Positions 1-9,032 are shown, counted from the first letter of the stretch. The stretch: 64,000 bases of DNA from Calothrix membranacea FACHB-236 (GCF_014696315.1 NZ_JACJPX010000001.1:124001-188000); one strand, 5' to 3'. The notes: a model not told the origin generated them from the sequence alone. Numbers and translations: made by a program.

Positions 1-440
1 ATATTGAATAGACAGTTTTGTGCTACTACATCTACAGAAGCATCGGCAACTGGCAAGTTAAAAGCATCACCTTCGCGAATTTCTACAAAGCTGGTATCAA
101 ACCAAGAATTTACTTGAGCCGCAATTTCTAGGTTGCGTGTAGCAGCTTCGCGCATAGCTGTAACAGGTTCAACTGCAATTACTGCACCCGCACGACGAGA
201 AAAATAAGCGAATTGTAAAGCTTCTAAACCACCACCAACGCCAACATACAGCACTGTGGGTTGATTGGCGAGTTCAGTAGGATGAACGGTAGTACCACAA
301 CCATAGTTCATTTCCTGCATTGGCAGGGGAATTTTCAGTCCTGGTAGTTGCAGGGGTGTACTTTGCACACAACAAAGTCCAACTTGTGGTGTTTCTGCAA
401 CTTCGCGGTAGAATTGCGCCGCTGTTTCTAAATAGGTCAT
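1..440 (-). CDS. arsM: Arsenite methyltransferase ArsM, N-terminal part (cut by window edge)
   Basis: Only the first 146 or so codons lie in the window; the gene continues past base 1. The reverse strand reads from an ATG at 440 (MTYLETAAQFYREVAE). A class I SAM-methyltransferase glycine loop (YVGVGGGLEALQ) and a later acidic motif (GDAFNLPVADASVDVVAQ) are visible. The CCVQSTPLQLPGLKIP stretch and the MNYGCGTTV stretch match the cyanobacterial ArsM group that methylates trivalent arsenic and feeds arsenosugar synthesis. The family name is from memory of these motifs; the C-terminal half, with further cysteines, cannot be seen. No arsenic operon partner lies next to it. Confidence 0.8.
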   Translation of the reverse strand, partial: MTYLETAAQFYREVAETPQVGLCCVQSTPLQLPGLKIPLPMQEMNYGCGTTVHPTELANQPTVLYVGVGGGLEALQFAYFSRRAGAVIAVEPVTAMREAATRNLEIAAQVNSWFDTSFVEIREGDAFNLPVADASVDVVAQNCLFN

Positions 441-535
441 TGCGAGCTTAATATTGTAGGCTGTTCTGTAGAGTCAACTTTCTGCATCGTAATACAAGTG
501 ACTCAGAATTGCATGAGTTTTAGGTGAGAAAACGA

Positions 536-576
536 GAAACCCTAAACTCCTTTATTTTCTAAGAGTTTAGGGTTTC
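536..576 (-). terminator. Hairpin terminator downstream of the response regulator
   Basis: A perfect 14-bp stem (GAAACCCTAAACTC at 536-549 with its complement at 563-576) with a 13-base loop lies 15 bp past the response-regulator stop. It separates that gene from arsM, which runs in the same direction. Confidence 0.6.
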
Positions 577-591
577 AGCGTTAGTTGGATT

Positions 592-1266
592 TTAATCATG
601 TAACACGTAGCCGATACCATGCACAGTTTGTAGAACCCGCTTTTCGTTATTAGCTTCCAGCTTCAGGCGCAAATAGCGAATATAAAGTTCAATAATATTG
701 GCATCGCCGCTAAAACATTTACCCCAAACTTCTTCAATAATGCGATCGCGTGTGATAATTTGCCGGGGATGGACAAGTAAATATTCTAGTAAATTAAATT
801 CTGGAGCAGTTAAATCAAGCAAACGTTGACCGCGATAAACTTCCCGTGTCTGGCGATTTAAACTAATGTCTTCAAATTTTAAGATCTCTGCGACTTCTGC
901 TTTCTTGATCTTGCACAGTTGTGTATTAACTTTAAATAATAATTCTTCGCGGCTAAATGGTTTAACTACATAATCACTTGCGCCAGCGTCTAAAACCATG
1001 ATGCGATCACTGGCTTCTTCTTTGGGCGTTAATACAATTATCGGTACTTGCTCATCAGCATTTCGCAACCGACGGCAAATTTCCCACCCCGATAAACCTG
1101 GTAATATCAAGTCTAAAATTACTAAATCTGGATGCAACTTTTGTACTGCGGTGATAGCAGTTAAGCCATCGTAAGCAATACTAACTTGATAGCCCTCATA
1201 ATTCAGTTCTAATTCTATAAATCGAGCTAGTTTGACTTCATCTTCAACCAGTAAGATGTGCGTCAT
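592..1266 (-). CDS. OmpR/PhoB-family response regulator
   Basis: Cytoplasmic two-component transcription factor of 224 residues, the usual length. The receiver domain (about 1-118) has the acidic pair E8/D9, phospho-acceptor D52 in VILDLILPG, T80 and K102 (VVKPF). The C-terminal winged helix (about 125-222) has the family pattern LTAPEFNLLEYLL and ends with GIGYVL. T80 is followed by Pro (LTPKEE) where most relatives have Ala; this may alter the T-loop. No sensor kinase is adjacent, so the signal is unknown. It resembles cyanobacterial RppA/ManR/NblR-type regulators, but I cannot choose among them. Confidence 0.9.
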   Translation of the reverse strand: MTHILLVEDEVKLARFIELELNYEGYQVSIAYDGLTAITAVQKLHPDLVILDLILPGLSGWEICRRLRNADEQVPIIVLTPKEEASDRIMVLDAGASDYVVKPFSREELLFKVNTQLCKIKKAEVAEILKFEDISLNRQTREVYRGQRLLDLTAPEFNLLEYLLVHPRQIITRDRIIEEVWGKCFSGDANIIELYIRYLRLKLEANNEKRVLQTVHGIGYVLHD

Positions 1267-1455
1267 AGATGATGTTGATAATTTCAGCAGGATATAGTTA
1301 GCAGAGATACAGATTGGAAAAATTTTAGATAGGTATTAACTACTAAATAGTTAGGCATCTAATCAGTACTACGTCAGCTTAGTATAGTTCTGATTACGTA
1401 ACAACCGTAAATCTGCGGTTAGCTATGACTGCTTGATTACAATAACATCAATAAT

Positions 1456-1743
1456 TTAGCAATAAGCAGCTACATCTTCTTTACATTCATCAGCAAGGTA
1501 ACACAGAGCTTTAAACCGCAATGTCACGACTTGTTCATAAAGAGGATTTAACTTACACATTGGTGGGATATGAAATAGTTTGCGCCCAAATAGTTTAATA
1601 TCTCGTTCAAAAGGACATTGGCTAGGAATGGCTCTGCACAAGAAATGAGCGAGTTCACGGTTATGAATTTCTATCCCTTCTAACCATTGGCGAATTGGGT
1701 AGAGTAGGTCACGATGTAACAAAATTTGTGTAAAGGATGTCAT
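1456..1743 (-). CDS. Mo-dependent nitrogenase C-terminal-domain protein, stand-alone
   Basis: A 95-residue protein matching the Mo-nitro_C family. Visible hallmarks are PIRQWLEGIEIHNRELAHF, the IPSQCPFERDIKLFG stretch, IPPMCKLNPLYEQ, and CYLADECKED with a C-terminal Cys. The five cysteines suggest metal or redox chemistry, but the role of this domain is not established. It is found as small separate genes in nitrogen-fixing cyanobacteria and was named from a C-terminal extension of nitrogenase-related proteins. A ribosome-binding sequence (GGAGAA) lies just upstream of the ATG. No nif gene is near, so a direct nitrogenase link here is inference. Confidence 0.8.
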   Translation of the reverse strand: MTSFTQILLHRDLLYPIRQWLEGIEIHNRELAHFLCRAIPSQCPFERDIKLFGRKLFHIPPMCKLNPLYEQVVTLRFKALCYLADECKEDVAAYC

Positions 1744-2081
1744 AATAATTCTCCTGATAATTTAGAATTGCAACTTTTAGTTTTTCATTTAGGTTTTTAT
1801 GCCTATTAATTTATACGCCTGGTTATTTAGTTTTATGCACTTACTTAGTAATCATTAAGTTATTTGGTCAATCAAATTCTTTTTTCTTGACACATCTAGC
1901 TACAAATTGAATGTGTAGCAGTCCGGAAATTTTTACTTGACATTAATACCTGACTCCGCTTGGCATCTTCCACGAATAAATTCGGAGGCTTGTAACCAAA
2001 TTGCAAGGGGTAGAGGTCTCCATCAATACCGTTCATTGTTTCTCCCTTTCTCCCTGCCCCCTGCCCCCTTGCCTCTTCCGC
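1744..2081. other. Intergenic region, 338 bp
   Basis: AT-rich leader of the Mo-nitro_C gene, followed by a short C-rich repeat (CTGCCCC units near 2055-2070). I see no open frame of credible composition and no clear hairpin. Confidence 0.5.
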
Positions 2082-3254
2082 TCAACTAGGGTAGACGCGT
2101 CCTTTCCAAGCACCACCGCGCCCTTGCCAGTGACGGATGGCGGAATCTATAGTCATCAGAGTATAGAGAAACGCGATCGCAGGTAAACAACAGGCTAACC
2201 AAGCTGGACATTTATAAAAGCGGATCGTTGGGTAGTAAGCGAAACTCATCAATAACCAGGCTACTAAACCAAGAAATGCGATCGCCCAATTCAGCGTTAA
2301 TGCCCCTAAGATGGTTGCTAAAGGTGGAATTAAATAAATTAAGGTCATAGCTACCACTGTTCCAGCTAACAGCAGGGGAGAATAATTTAGTTGCGTGTAA
2401 GCAGTACGTGCTACCATCTGCCACACTGTATCCAAATCAGGATAGGGGCGCAAACTCTGAGTTAAAGCACTCAATCCTAACCAAATTCGTCCTTGTCTCC
2501 ATTCCTTGTTACCCTTCACAGCTTTTGCTAAAGCGCAATCATCAATTAAAGCTTGGCGAATTGTAGCGATTCCGCCAATCTTCTCTAAAGCTGTTTTGCG
2601 AATCAAAATTGATCCCCCAGCCGCCGCCGCTGTGGAATTTTTAGAGCTATTCACCCAGCGAAAAGGATAAAGTTTTTGAAAGAAAAAGACGAAAGCCGGG
2701 ATCAAAATTTGTTCCCAAAAGCTTTCACATCTAAGCCGCACCATCACCGAAACTAAATCTAAATCTTCCTGTTCAGCTTTAGCAACTAATCGGCGGAGAC
2801 TACCCGAATCATGCTCAATATCTGCATCTGTGAGTAAAAAATAGTCTGGTGCAAACTCAGTCGCAATTTGAATTCCTTGTTCGACTGCCCAAAGTTTACC
2901 ACTCCAGCCCGGAGGCAGGGATTTGCCAGAAATAATATGGAATTGATCGGCTTTATTTAAAGCGTAAGCAACCCCTTGGGCAAAATCGGCTGTGCCATCT
3001 GTGCTGCGATCGTCTACCAAAAACACGTTAAAATCACCTGGGTAGTCTTGAAGTAGCAGCGATCGCAAAGTCATAGGCAGTAAATCTGCTTCGTTACGGG
3101 CAGGTATAACTGCAGAAATTCTCGGTAAAGATGGCAAAGGGATTTCTTTTGCTTCTAATTGCTGGTCGCAACGCCAAAACTGTCCACGAAAGCTCAGTAA
3201 TCCTATCCAAATCAATAAAGATAAAGCTGTTAACAATAATACAAATGCCGCCAT
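2082..3254 (-). CDS. hpnB: Hopanoid-associated glycosyltransferase HpnB
   Basis: Membrane-bound GT2 glycosyltransferase of 390 residues. There is an N-terminal membrane segment (about 1-25), then a GT-A domain with SAVIPARNEADLLP, the nucleotide-sugar motif VDDRSTDGT and the metal-binding LTDADIEH. The acceptor-side motif (IDDCALAKAVK) follows, and there are three or so C-terminal membrane segments (about 290-375). The overall pattern fits HpnB, which occurs with hopanoid genes. It is divergent from squalene-hopene cyclase with 336 bp between them, which supports a role in making or decorating hopanoids. The exact sugar transfer is not established for this family. Confidence 0.8.
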   Translation of the reverse strand: MAAFVLLLTALSLLIWIGLLSFRGQFWRCDQQLEAKEIPLPSLPRISAVIPARNEADLLPMTLRSLLLQDYPGDFNVFLVDDRSTDGTADFAQGVAYALNKADQFHIISGKSLPPGWSGKLWAVEQGIQIATEFAPDYFLLTDADIEHDSGSLRRLVAKAEQEDLDLVSVMVRLRCESFWEQILIPAFVFFFQKLYPFRWVNSSKNSTAAAAGGSILIRKTALEKIGGIATIRQALIDDCALAKAVKGNKEWRQGRIWLGLSALTQSLRPYPDLDTVWQMVARTAYTQLNYSPLLLAGTVVAMTLIYLIPPLATILGALTLNWAIAFLGLVAWLLMSFAYYPTIRFYKCPAWLACCLPAIAFLYTLMTIDSAIRHWQGRGGAWKGRVYPS

Positions 3255-3590
3255 GACCTGTTGCCCCTTCTCGATGTCTCAGACAGAATACTACAGCATC
3301 TTTCAGGTACATGAAGTATGTGGCGAAAACCCGTAACTGGAAGAGGCAGGGGAGCAGGAGGATAAGGGAGCAGGGGGATGAGGGAGATAAATAACTTATG
3401 CCCAATACCCCATGCCCCATGCCCACTGCTGTATGTCTTGGGATTGTGGGAGAATATTTTTCACCGGATTGGAAGACTGATCGTAAATTCAAGATTTAAA
3501 ATCCCCGACTGAACAAGTCTTTAATTTTGAATTTTGAATTTTGAATTTTGAATTTTGAATTGTTTTGGTGTAGAGGTTCAAGAGTATTTG
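3255..3590. other. Divergent promoter region between hpnB and shc
   Basis: This 336-bp gap must hold the promoters of both hopanoid genes. It contains G-rich and CCCCATGC-type short repeats around 3345-3425 and a heptamer array next to shc. No convincing -35/-10 pair or regulator site was found by eye. Confidence 0.5.
3523..3560. repeat. Heptamer tandem repeat (AATTTTG x5)
   Basis: Five exact copies of AATTTTG plus a partial one run up to 30 bp before the shc start. This is a short tandemly repeated repetitive sequence of the kind common in Nostocales. Copy-number slippage here would change the spacing between the shc promoter and its start. Confidence 0.85.
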
Positions 3591-5510
3591 ATGCAAACTC
3601 AAGAGAGAGCAACAACCAATCAAGTTGCAGAGGCGATCGCCAAAAGCCAACAATATCTACTGTCAATTCAAAATCCGGCAGGGTATTGGTGGGCAGAGTT
3701 AGAATCTAATGTCACAATTACTGCTGAAGCTGTTCTGCTGCATAAAATTTGGGGAACAGATAGCACCAGACCCTTGCACAAAGTAGAAAATTATCTCCGT
3801 TCTCAACAACGAGAACATGGTGGTTGGGAACTTTATTTTGGGGATGGGGGAGAACTGAGTACCACGGTGGAAGCCTACATGGCTTTGAAACTCCTGGGTG
3901 TCCCAGCCACCGACCCCGCCATGCTCAAGGCTAAAGCTTTTATTCTCCAACGGGGTGGCATCAGTAAAACTCGAATCTTTACTAAACTACACCTAGCCCT
4001 AATTGGCTGTTACGACTGGCGCGGTATTCCTTCCCTACCGCCTTGGATCATGCTTTTGCCCAATAGCTTCCCCGTCAATATTTATGAAATGTCGAGTTGG
4101 GCGAGATCCAGTACTGTACCGTTGTTGATTGTCTGCGATCGCAAACCGATTTTCCAAATTGACCCAGCTATCAGTGTCGATGAACTCTATGTAGAAGGAC
4201 GCGATCGCGTTCAGTGGGAATTACCTAGAAGTGGTGATTGGACTGATATATTCATCACCTTGGATCAAGGATTTAAATTCGCAGAAAGCTTGAATTTGGT
4301 TCCTTTCCGCCAAGAAGGTATCAAAGCCGCCGAAAAATGGGTTTTAGAACGCCAAGAAGCTACAGGTGATTGGGGTGGGATTATTCCCGCCATGCTGAAC
4401 TCACTGTTAGCCTTGCGCTGTCTGGATTACGACCCCGCCGACCCCATTGTCGAACGGGGACTAAAAGCCGTCGATAACTTTGCTATTGAAACCGCAGATA
4501 GCTACTGCGTTCAGCCTTGTGTTTCCCCCGTTTGGGATACAGCCTGGGCAATTCGAGCTTTAATAGATTCTGGTTACGCCCCCGATCATCCCGCGATTTT
4601 TAAAGCGGGAGAATGGTTAATAGATAAGCAAATTCTCGACTACGGGGATTGGACTATTAAAAACCGTCAAGGAAAACCAGGCGCTTGGGCGTTTGAATTT
4701 GACAATCGCTTTTACCCAGATGTTGATGATTCTGCTGTTGTAGTCATGGCGCTACACCAAGCGAAACTCCCCAACGAGAAATTAAAACAAGCTGCGATCG
4801 CCCGCGCTTTAAATTGGATTGCTTCTATGCAGTGTAAGCCAGGCGGTTGGGCAGCTTTTGATATCGACAACGATCAAGATTGGCTCAACTCCATACCCTA
4901 TGGCGACCTTAAAGCCATGATTGACCCCAACACAGCTGATGTTACAGCTAGGGTATTAGAAATGCTCGGTGCTTGTAACTTATCAATAAATCAGCACAAT
5001 TTTGAAAAAGCGATCGCCTATCTTCTGGAAGAACAGGAACAAGAAGGCTGTTGGTTTGGTCGTTGGGGAGTAAATTACATATACGGTACAAGTGGCGTTC
5101 TCTCAGCCCTAGCTTTAGTTGCACCAAAAACTCAGCAGCAAAGCATCGAACGAGGCGCAGCTTGGTTAGTAGGCTGTCAAAACCCGGATGGAGGCTGGGG
5201 TGAAACTTGCCGAACCTATAACGATCCCAGCCTCAAAGGACAAGGAACCAGTACAGCATCCCAAACAGCCTGGGCTTTAATTGGACTCATCGCCGCAGGT
5301 GAAGCCACTGGTAAATTTGCTCATAACGCCATTGAGCAAGGGATTAACTACCTGTTAACCACCCAAAAACCAGATGGTACATGGTACGAGTCATATTTCA
5401 CAGGTACAGGCTTCCCCTGCCACTTTTACCTCAAATACCACCTCTATCAACAATACTTCCCCTTGATTGCCCTTGGTCGCTATCGGTCGGTTTTAGGGAT
5501 TGGGGATTAG
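3591..5510 (+). CDS. shc: Squalene-hopene cyclase
   Basis: Membrane-associated class II terpene cyclase that folds squalene into the pentacyclic hopene or hopanol, the first committed hopanoid step. At 639 residues it has the usual length. The protonating DxDD motif is D377-V-D-D380 (FYPDVDDSAVV). Many QW repeats are visible, for example QREHGGWELYFGDGG, QCKPGGWAAFD, QEQEGCWFGRWGVNYIYG and QNPDGGWGE. I start it at ATG 3591 (MQTQERATTNQ). An in-frame TTG at 3555 lies inside a heptamer repeat and is unlikely. It is divergent from hpnB. Hopanoids stiffen cyanobacterial membranes. Confidence 0.96.
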   Translation: MQTQERATTNQVAEAIAKSQQYLLSIQNPAGYWWAELESNVTITAEAVLLHKIWGTDSTRPLHKVENYLRSQQREHGGWELYFGDGGELSTTVEAYMALKLLGVPATDPAMLKAKAFILQRGGISKTRIFTKLHLALIGCYDWRGIPSLPPWIMLLPNSFPVNIYEMSSWARSSTVPLLIVCDRKPIFQIDPAISVDELYVEGRDRVQWELPRSGDWTDIFITLDQGFKFAESLNLVPFRQEGIKAAEKWVLERQEATGDWGGIIPAMLNSLLALRCLDYDPADPIVERGLKAVDNFAIETADSYCVQPCVSPVWDTAWAIRALIDSGYAPDHPAIFKAGEWLIDKQILDYGDWTIKNRQGKPGAWAFEFDNRFYPDVDDSAVVVMALHQAKLPNEKLKQAAIARALNWIASMQCKPGGWAAFDIDNDQDWLNSIPYGDLKAMIDPNTADVTARVLEMLGACNLSINQHNFEKAIAYLLEEQEQEGCWFGRWGVNYIYGTSGVLSALALVAPKTQQQSIERGAAWLVGCQNPDGGWGETCRTYNDPSLKGQGTSTASQTAWALIGLIAAGEATGKFAHNAIEQGINYLLTTQKPDGTWYESYFTGTGFPCHFYLKYHLYQQYFPLIALGRYRSVLGIGD

Positions 5511-5600
5511 GGACTGGGGATGAGGGAGACTGAGTAAGGCAGAGGGGCAGGGGGCAGGGAGCAGGGGAGAAATAATTAATGACAAACCCCAAACACCTAA

Positions 5601-5685
5601 TTACCCATTACCCATTACCCATTACCCATTACCCATTACCCATTCCCAATGCCCAATGCCCAATGCCCCATGCCCAATGCCCCAT
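5601..5685. repeat. Heptamer repeat array downstream of shc
   Basis: About six TTACCCA units pass into CCCAATG and CCCCATG units. These are typical cyanobacterial 7-base tandem repeats in the 250-bp gap between shc and the DUF3285 gene. Function unknown. Confidence 0.85.
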
Positions 5686-5761
5686 AACAAATAACAAATC
5701 CCATTTTTGCATCCGGTAAACTGTTACATTTATATATAAAAGAGTTTGTGATCAAATCATC

Positions 5762-5917
5762 ATGAGCAACTCTCCTTCAAAGGAAACTCAACCTAGCTAC
5801 GTCAAACTCGCCATGCGAAACATGGTGCGGAAAGGTGGCACTTCTCTAAAACATTTTTTCCTGACCACTATTGGGCTATTAGCTGTCTTTGTAGGTCTTG
5901 CTTACTTGACTCGCTAA
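5762..5917 (+). CDS. DUF3285 small membrane protein
   Basis: A 51-residue protein with a basic N-terminal half (YVKLAMRNMVRKGGTSLKHF) and one C-terminal membrane helix (LTTIGLLAVFVGLAYLTR). This layout matches the DUF3285 family, which is found almost only in cyanobacteria and has no known role. It starts at ATG 5762 and ends 42 bp before ybeY, so it may be co-transcribed with that gene. Confidence 0.8.
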   Translation: MSNSPSKETQPSYVKLAMRNMVRKGGTSLKHFFLTTIGLLAVFVGLAYLTR

Positions 5918-5959
5918 AAATCAACCAAAACCCTGAGTTAGTTGGAGAATTTGTAGCTA

Positions 5960-6484
5960 GTGCAAGTTGAACTAGATGTACAAGATTATTTTTACGAATC
6001 ATCCCCAGAAAAAATTGCCAATTTTGGGGCTGACAATTGGATAGCTGGTGAAACATGGGAAAACTGGTTTGCTTGTTGGTTAGAAATACTGCAATCAGAT
6101 TTACCGCCTGCACCAGGGTACGAAATCAGTCTGCGATTGACAGATGATGCGGAAATTCAGACACTAAATGCCCAGTATCGTCAACAAGACAAACCAACAG
6201 ACGTTTTATCGTTTGCAGCCTTAGAGGTAGACATTCCCCAAAATGAGGAAATGTTTGCCTCTATACCTTTATATCTAGGTGATATTGTAGTGTCCGTAGA
6301 CACAGCAAAACGTCAAGCTCAACAACAGGAGCATAGTTTGCAGACCGAATTAGCTTGGTTAGTTGCTCACGGCTTACTGCATTTATTAGGCTGGGATCAT
6401 CCTGATGAAGAGAGTTTGGTCAGAATGTTAAAACAGCAGGTAATATTGCTGAGGCAAATAGGTATTGCTATTGACATTGAGTAA
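5960..6484 (+). CDS. ybeY: rRNA maturation endoribonuclease YbeY
   Basis: Single-strand-specific zinc endoribonuclease for 16S rRNA 3' processing and ribosome quality control, in the cytosol. It has 174 residues. The zinc-binding signature is HGLLHLLGWDH (H-x3-H-x5-H), and the QYRQQDKPTDVLSFA stretch matches the family. The start is taken as GTG 5960 with a GGAG about 13 bp upstream. The run ybeY, diacylglycerol kinase, pabA seen here is a recurring cyanobacterial order. Confidence 0.93.
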   Translation: MQVELDVQDYFYESSPEKIANFGADNWIAGETWENWFACWLEILQSDLPPAPGYEISLRLTDDAEIQTLNAQYRQQDKPTDVLSFAALEVDIPQNEEMFASIPLYLGDIVVSVDTAKRQAQQQEHSLQTELAWLVAHGLLHLLGWDHPDEESLVRMLKQQVILLRQIGIAIDIE

Positions 6485-6591
6485 CTACTATTATTTATCT
6501 CTGTTCCCAAAAACTTCTCAATAAAATTGGCGAAAACCAGATTACGCCATTAAAATCGGCCAAGATCCAACTTTACTAACTTCTCGTGAGG

Positions 6592-7059
6592 ATGCTTCAG
6601 CCTATGTCCCAAAAACTTTCGGTTCCCTCAAATTCTAACCGCCTACCAACACTTGCGGCTCCAGAACGGCGGCAATCTTGGCTAGTAGCTACTAATTTAT
6701 TTATTAGTTTTAAATATGCTTGGGCTGGAATCAGCTATAGTTTTCAAACTCAACGTAATTTTCGGATTCATGTAGGTGTGGGTGCGATCGCGATCGCCTT
6801 AAGTGTAATGTTACATCTATCCGCTGTGGAAATAGCCGTAATTGGTATAACTAGCGGTTTGGTTTTAGCTTTGGAATTATTGAATACAGCTATTGAGTCT
6901 TTAGTTGATTTAACAGTCAAACAGACTTATCATGAATTGGCAAAAATTGCCAAAGACTGTGCTGCTGGTGCGGTGTTAGTTTCGGCTTTAGTAGCTGTTT
7001 TAGTAGCTGGTATGCTCTTGCTGCCACGTTTGGCAACTTTAATTATGTCCTCTTTCTAG
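6592..7059 (+). CDS. dgkA: Prokaryotic-type diacylglycerol/undecaprenol kinase
   Basis: Small integral membrane lipid kinase that recycles diacylglycerol or undecaprenol to the phosphate form. After a polar N-terminus of about 40 residues come FKYAWAGISYSFQTQRNFRIH and three membrane helices. The catalytic signature LELLNTAIESLVDL carries the conserved Glu residues. Possible starts are GTG 6586, ATG 6592 and ATG 6604. A GAGG lies at 6587-6590, so the last is also credible. It sits between ybeY and pabA, with about 100 bp on each side. Confidence 0.88.
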   Translation: MLQPMSQKLSVPSNSNRLPTLAAPERRQSWLVATNLFISFKYAWAGISYSFQTQRNFRIHVGVGAIAIALSVMLHLSAVEIAVIGITSGLVLALELLNTAIESLVDLTVKQTYHELAKIAKDCAAGAVLVSALVAVLVAGMLLLPRLATLIMSSF

Positions 7060-7160
7060 GTGTTACCCTTTCATTCCATAATTGATGACGTTTGCAGCAA
7101 TTGAAATCTGGTGACAATTAAACAAAATCATACAAGTAATCTGACCAGGAGTTATCAGCT

Positions 7161-7760
7161 GTGATTATAGTCATCGATAATTACGATAGTTTTACTTATA
7201 ATATAGTTCAATATTTAGGAGAACTAGCAGCAGAGTTCCCCGTAGCCACAGATATTAGAGTGTTTCGTAACGACAAAATATCTGTAGATGAAGTTCGGGC
7301 TTTAAAGCCAGAGCTTGTAGTTATTTCTCCTGGCCCTGGTCGTCCAGAAGACGCAGGTATCAGCTTAAATTTAATTGAAGAGCTAGGCGCTAATTTGCCA
7401 ATTTTGGGCGTATGTTTAGGCCATCAAAGCATTGGCCAGGTATTCGGTGGTAAAATCGTTTCGGCTCCAGAGTTGATGCATGGCAAAACTTCTCAGGTGA
7501 CTCACACCGGGGTGGGAGTTTTCCGGGGATTAGAAAATCCTCTCACTGCGACTAGATATCACAGTCTGGTTATTGATCGCGAAACTTGCCCCGATGTCTT
7601 GGAAATCACCGCTTGGGTTGAGGATGGTACTATCATGGGAGTCCGACACCGGAACTATCCTCACATTCAAGGAGTCCAGTTTCACCCAGAGAGTGTTTTG
7701 ACATCTTCAGGCAAGCAATTGCTGCGAAACTTTCTGGAACAATTACAGTCGAGAGAGTAA
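7161..7760 (+). CDS. pabA: Glutamine amidotransferase subunit of aminodeoxychorismate/anthranilate synthase
   Basis: Class I glutamine amidotransferase of 199 residues that delivers ammonia from glutamine to a chorismate-using partner for folate (PabA) or tryptophan (TrpG). The oxyanion motif is [11 protein letters not shown], the nucleophile elbow is LGVCLGHQ, and the catalytic His-Glu lie in GVQFHPES. The start is GTG 7161 with AGGAG at 7147-7151. No partner synthase is in view. The family cannot be split into PabA and TrpG by sequence alone, and one protein may serve both. Confidence 0.92.
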   Translation: MIIVIDNYDSFTYNIVQYLGELAAEFPVATDIRVFRNDKISVDEVRALKPELVVISPGPGRPEDAGISLNLIEELGANLPILGVCLGHQSIGQVFGGKIVSAPELMHGKTSQVTHTGVGVFRGLENPLTATRYHSLVIDRETCPDVLEITAWVEDGTIMGVRHRNYPHIQGVQFHPESVLTSSGKQLLRNFLEQLQSRE

Positions 7761-7763
7761 TTA

Positions 7764-8531
7764 ATGAAACGACGACAATTGATGGGCTATGCTGGGGCGG
7801 GTTTGGCAACAGCTTTTCTGACTACCTTGAGTTCTGAATTTCCAGCTGGCGCACAATCTAGCGGTTTATCAGTTCAGTGGTTGGGTCATACGTGCTTTCT
7901 ATTAACGGGTGGCGGTGTCAAAATTCTCGTCAATCCCTTTCGGACTGTTGGCTGTACAGCTGGGTATCGCGCACCCAAAGTTGCAGCTGATTTGGTGATG
8001 ATTAGCAGTCAACTACTCGATGAAGGTGCAGTAGATGGACTCCCAGGTAAACCCAAGCTGATCTATGAGCCAGGAGTTTACGAGTTCCAAGGTATTAAAT
8101 TCCAAGGTATTGCCATCGACCACGATCGCAAAGGTGGTAGACAGTTTGGCATGAATACTGCTTGGGCTTGGAAGCAAGGCGGAATCAACATTTTACACTT
8201 AGGTGGGGCGGCTGCTCCCATTACTGCTGAACAAAAAATTCTCATGGGTCGGCCTGATTTAGCATTTGTTCCTGTAGGTGGTAGTGCCAAAGCTTATAAT
8301 GCTCAAGAAGCCAAGCAAGCTATTCAAGTTTTAAATCCCAAGCTAGTGATTCCTACCCATTATCGAACACAGGCGGCTGATGCTGCTAAGTGCGAAATTG
8401 CTGGGCTAGATGAATTTCTTAACTTGATGCAAGGTACAACTATACGCCGTGGTAACAGCGACTCTATTACTATTAGTCCTGGTAATTTAACAGAAAGTAG
8501 CGTTATTCAAACCTTGAGTTACAAGTTTTAA
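7764..8531 (+). CDS. Exported MBL-fold protein with degenerate metal site
   Basis: A 255-residue protein starting 3 bp after pabA, so probably translated from the same message. The N-terminus (MKRRQLMGYAGAGLATAFL) looks like a signal with twin Arg, ending near AGAQ. The rest follows the beta-lactamase-superfamily layout (VQWLGHTCFLLTGGGVKILV, then DLVMIS, ILHLGG, VIPTHYRT). Where active members have HxHxDH after the DLV strand, this protein has SSQLLDEGAVDG, and the Asp after LHLG is Gly. The dinuclear zinc site is therefore probably lost. The function is unknown; it may be structural or binding only. Confidence 0.75.
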   Translation: MKRRQLMGYAGAGLATAFLTTLSSEFPAGAQSSGLSVQWLGHTCFLLTGGGVKILVNPFRTVGCTAGYRAPKVAADLVMISSQLLDEGAVDGLPGKPKLIYEPGVYEFQGIKFQGIAIDHDRKGGRQFGMNTAWAWKQGGINILHLGGAAAPITAEQKILMGRPDLAFVPVGGSAKAYNAQEAKQAIQVLNPKLVIPTHYRTQAADAAKCEIAGLDEFLNLMQGTTIRRGNSDSITISPGNLTESSVIQTLSYKF

Positions 8532-8566
8532 TTTTTGACTCTGTAATCTTCCAGTCACACAAGTAG

Positions 8567-8592
8567 GGTGCGTTAACGAAGTGTAACGCACC
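8567..8592. terminator. Hairpin after the MBL-fold gene
   Basis: A 9-bp perfect stem (GGTGCGTTA / TAACGCACC) lies 35 bp past the stop. It lacks a long T run, so it may be a dispersed repeat rather than a true terminator. Confidence 0.4.
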
Positions 8593-8617
8593 TTCTTAAT
8601 GTATTGGCGGTAAGTTA

Positions 8618-8727
8618 GCGTAATACCAATTTAAATAATGTTGGCGACACGTCAATATATTCTAGAGGACAAGGCATTGCCTTGCCCCTACTTTATGTCG
8701 CATTCTTTTTTCAAATTGGTATTACGC
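8618..8727. mobile_element. MITE-like palindromic element, copy 1
   Basis: A 110-bp element with perfect 15-bp inverted ends (GCGTAATACCAATTT at 8618-8632 and its complement at 8713-8727) and an inner G/C-rich palindrome (AAGGCATTGCCTT). A second, diverged copy in opposite orientation lies at 12268-12372. It has no coding capacity. Confidence 0.75.
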
Positions 8728-8750
8728 ATCCTACCAATAAATATTTATTA

Positions 8751-8843
8751 ATACCAATTCTCTACAACATTCAAACTCTGAAATTCAAACCATATCTGGC
8801 TTGATTAATTACGAATTACGAATTACGAATTACGAATTGGTAT
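8751..8843. repeat. Inverted-repeat-bounded segment with AATTACG x4
   Basis: The same ATACCAATT / AATTGGTAT termini as the MITE-like element bound a different core that ends in four AATTACG heptamers (8807-8834). It may be a relative of the element with its interior replaced. The rest of the 501-bp gap (8532-9032) holds no gene that I can see. Confidence 0.55.
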
Positions 8844-9032
8844 AACGGTAGAATTCCCTTGATCCTCTGGTGTGTTCCCATTCAGAATGAAACTTTCACA
8901 TCAAAGCCTTTAGTAAGAGTAGAGAAAGCAATATAGCTAAACTCTACTCAAATTAATTTTCTGTAATTGCTGAGATTGCACTATCTACAGCATTGCTAAT
9001 CTTTGTGCGACAACCGATAAACTAAATATCTC

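Noticed and set aside
3094-3492. 132-codon leftward frame overlapping the start of hpnB
   Set aside because: Overlaps the clear glycosyltransferase frame, covers repeat-rich leader DNA and has no domain.
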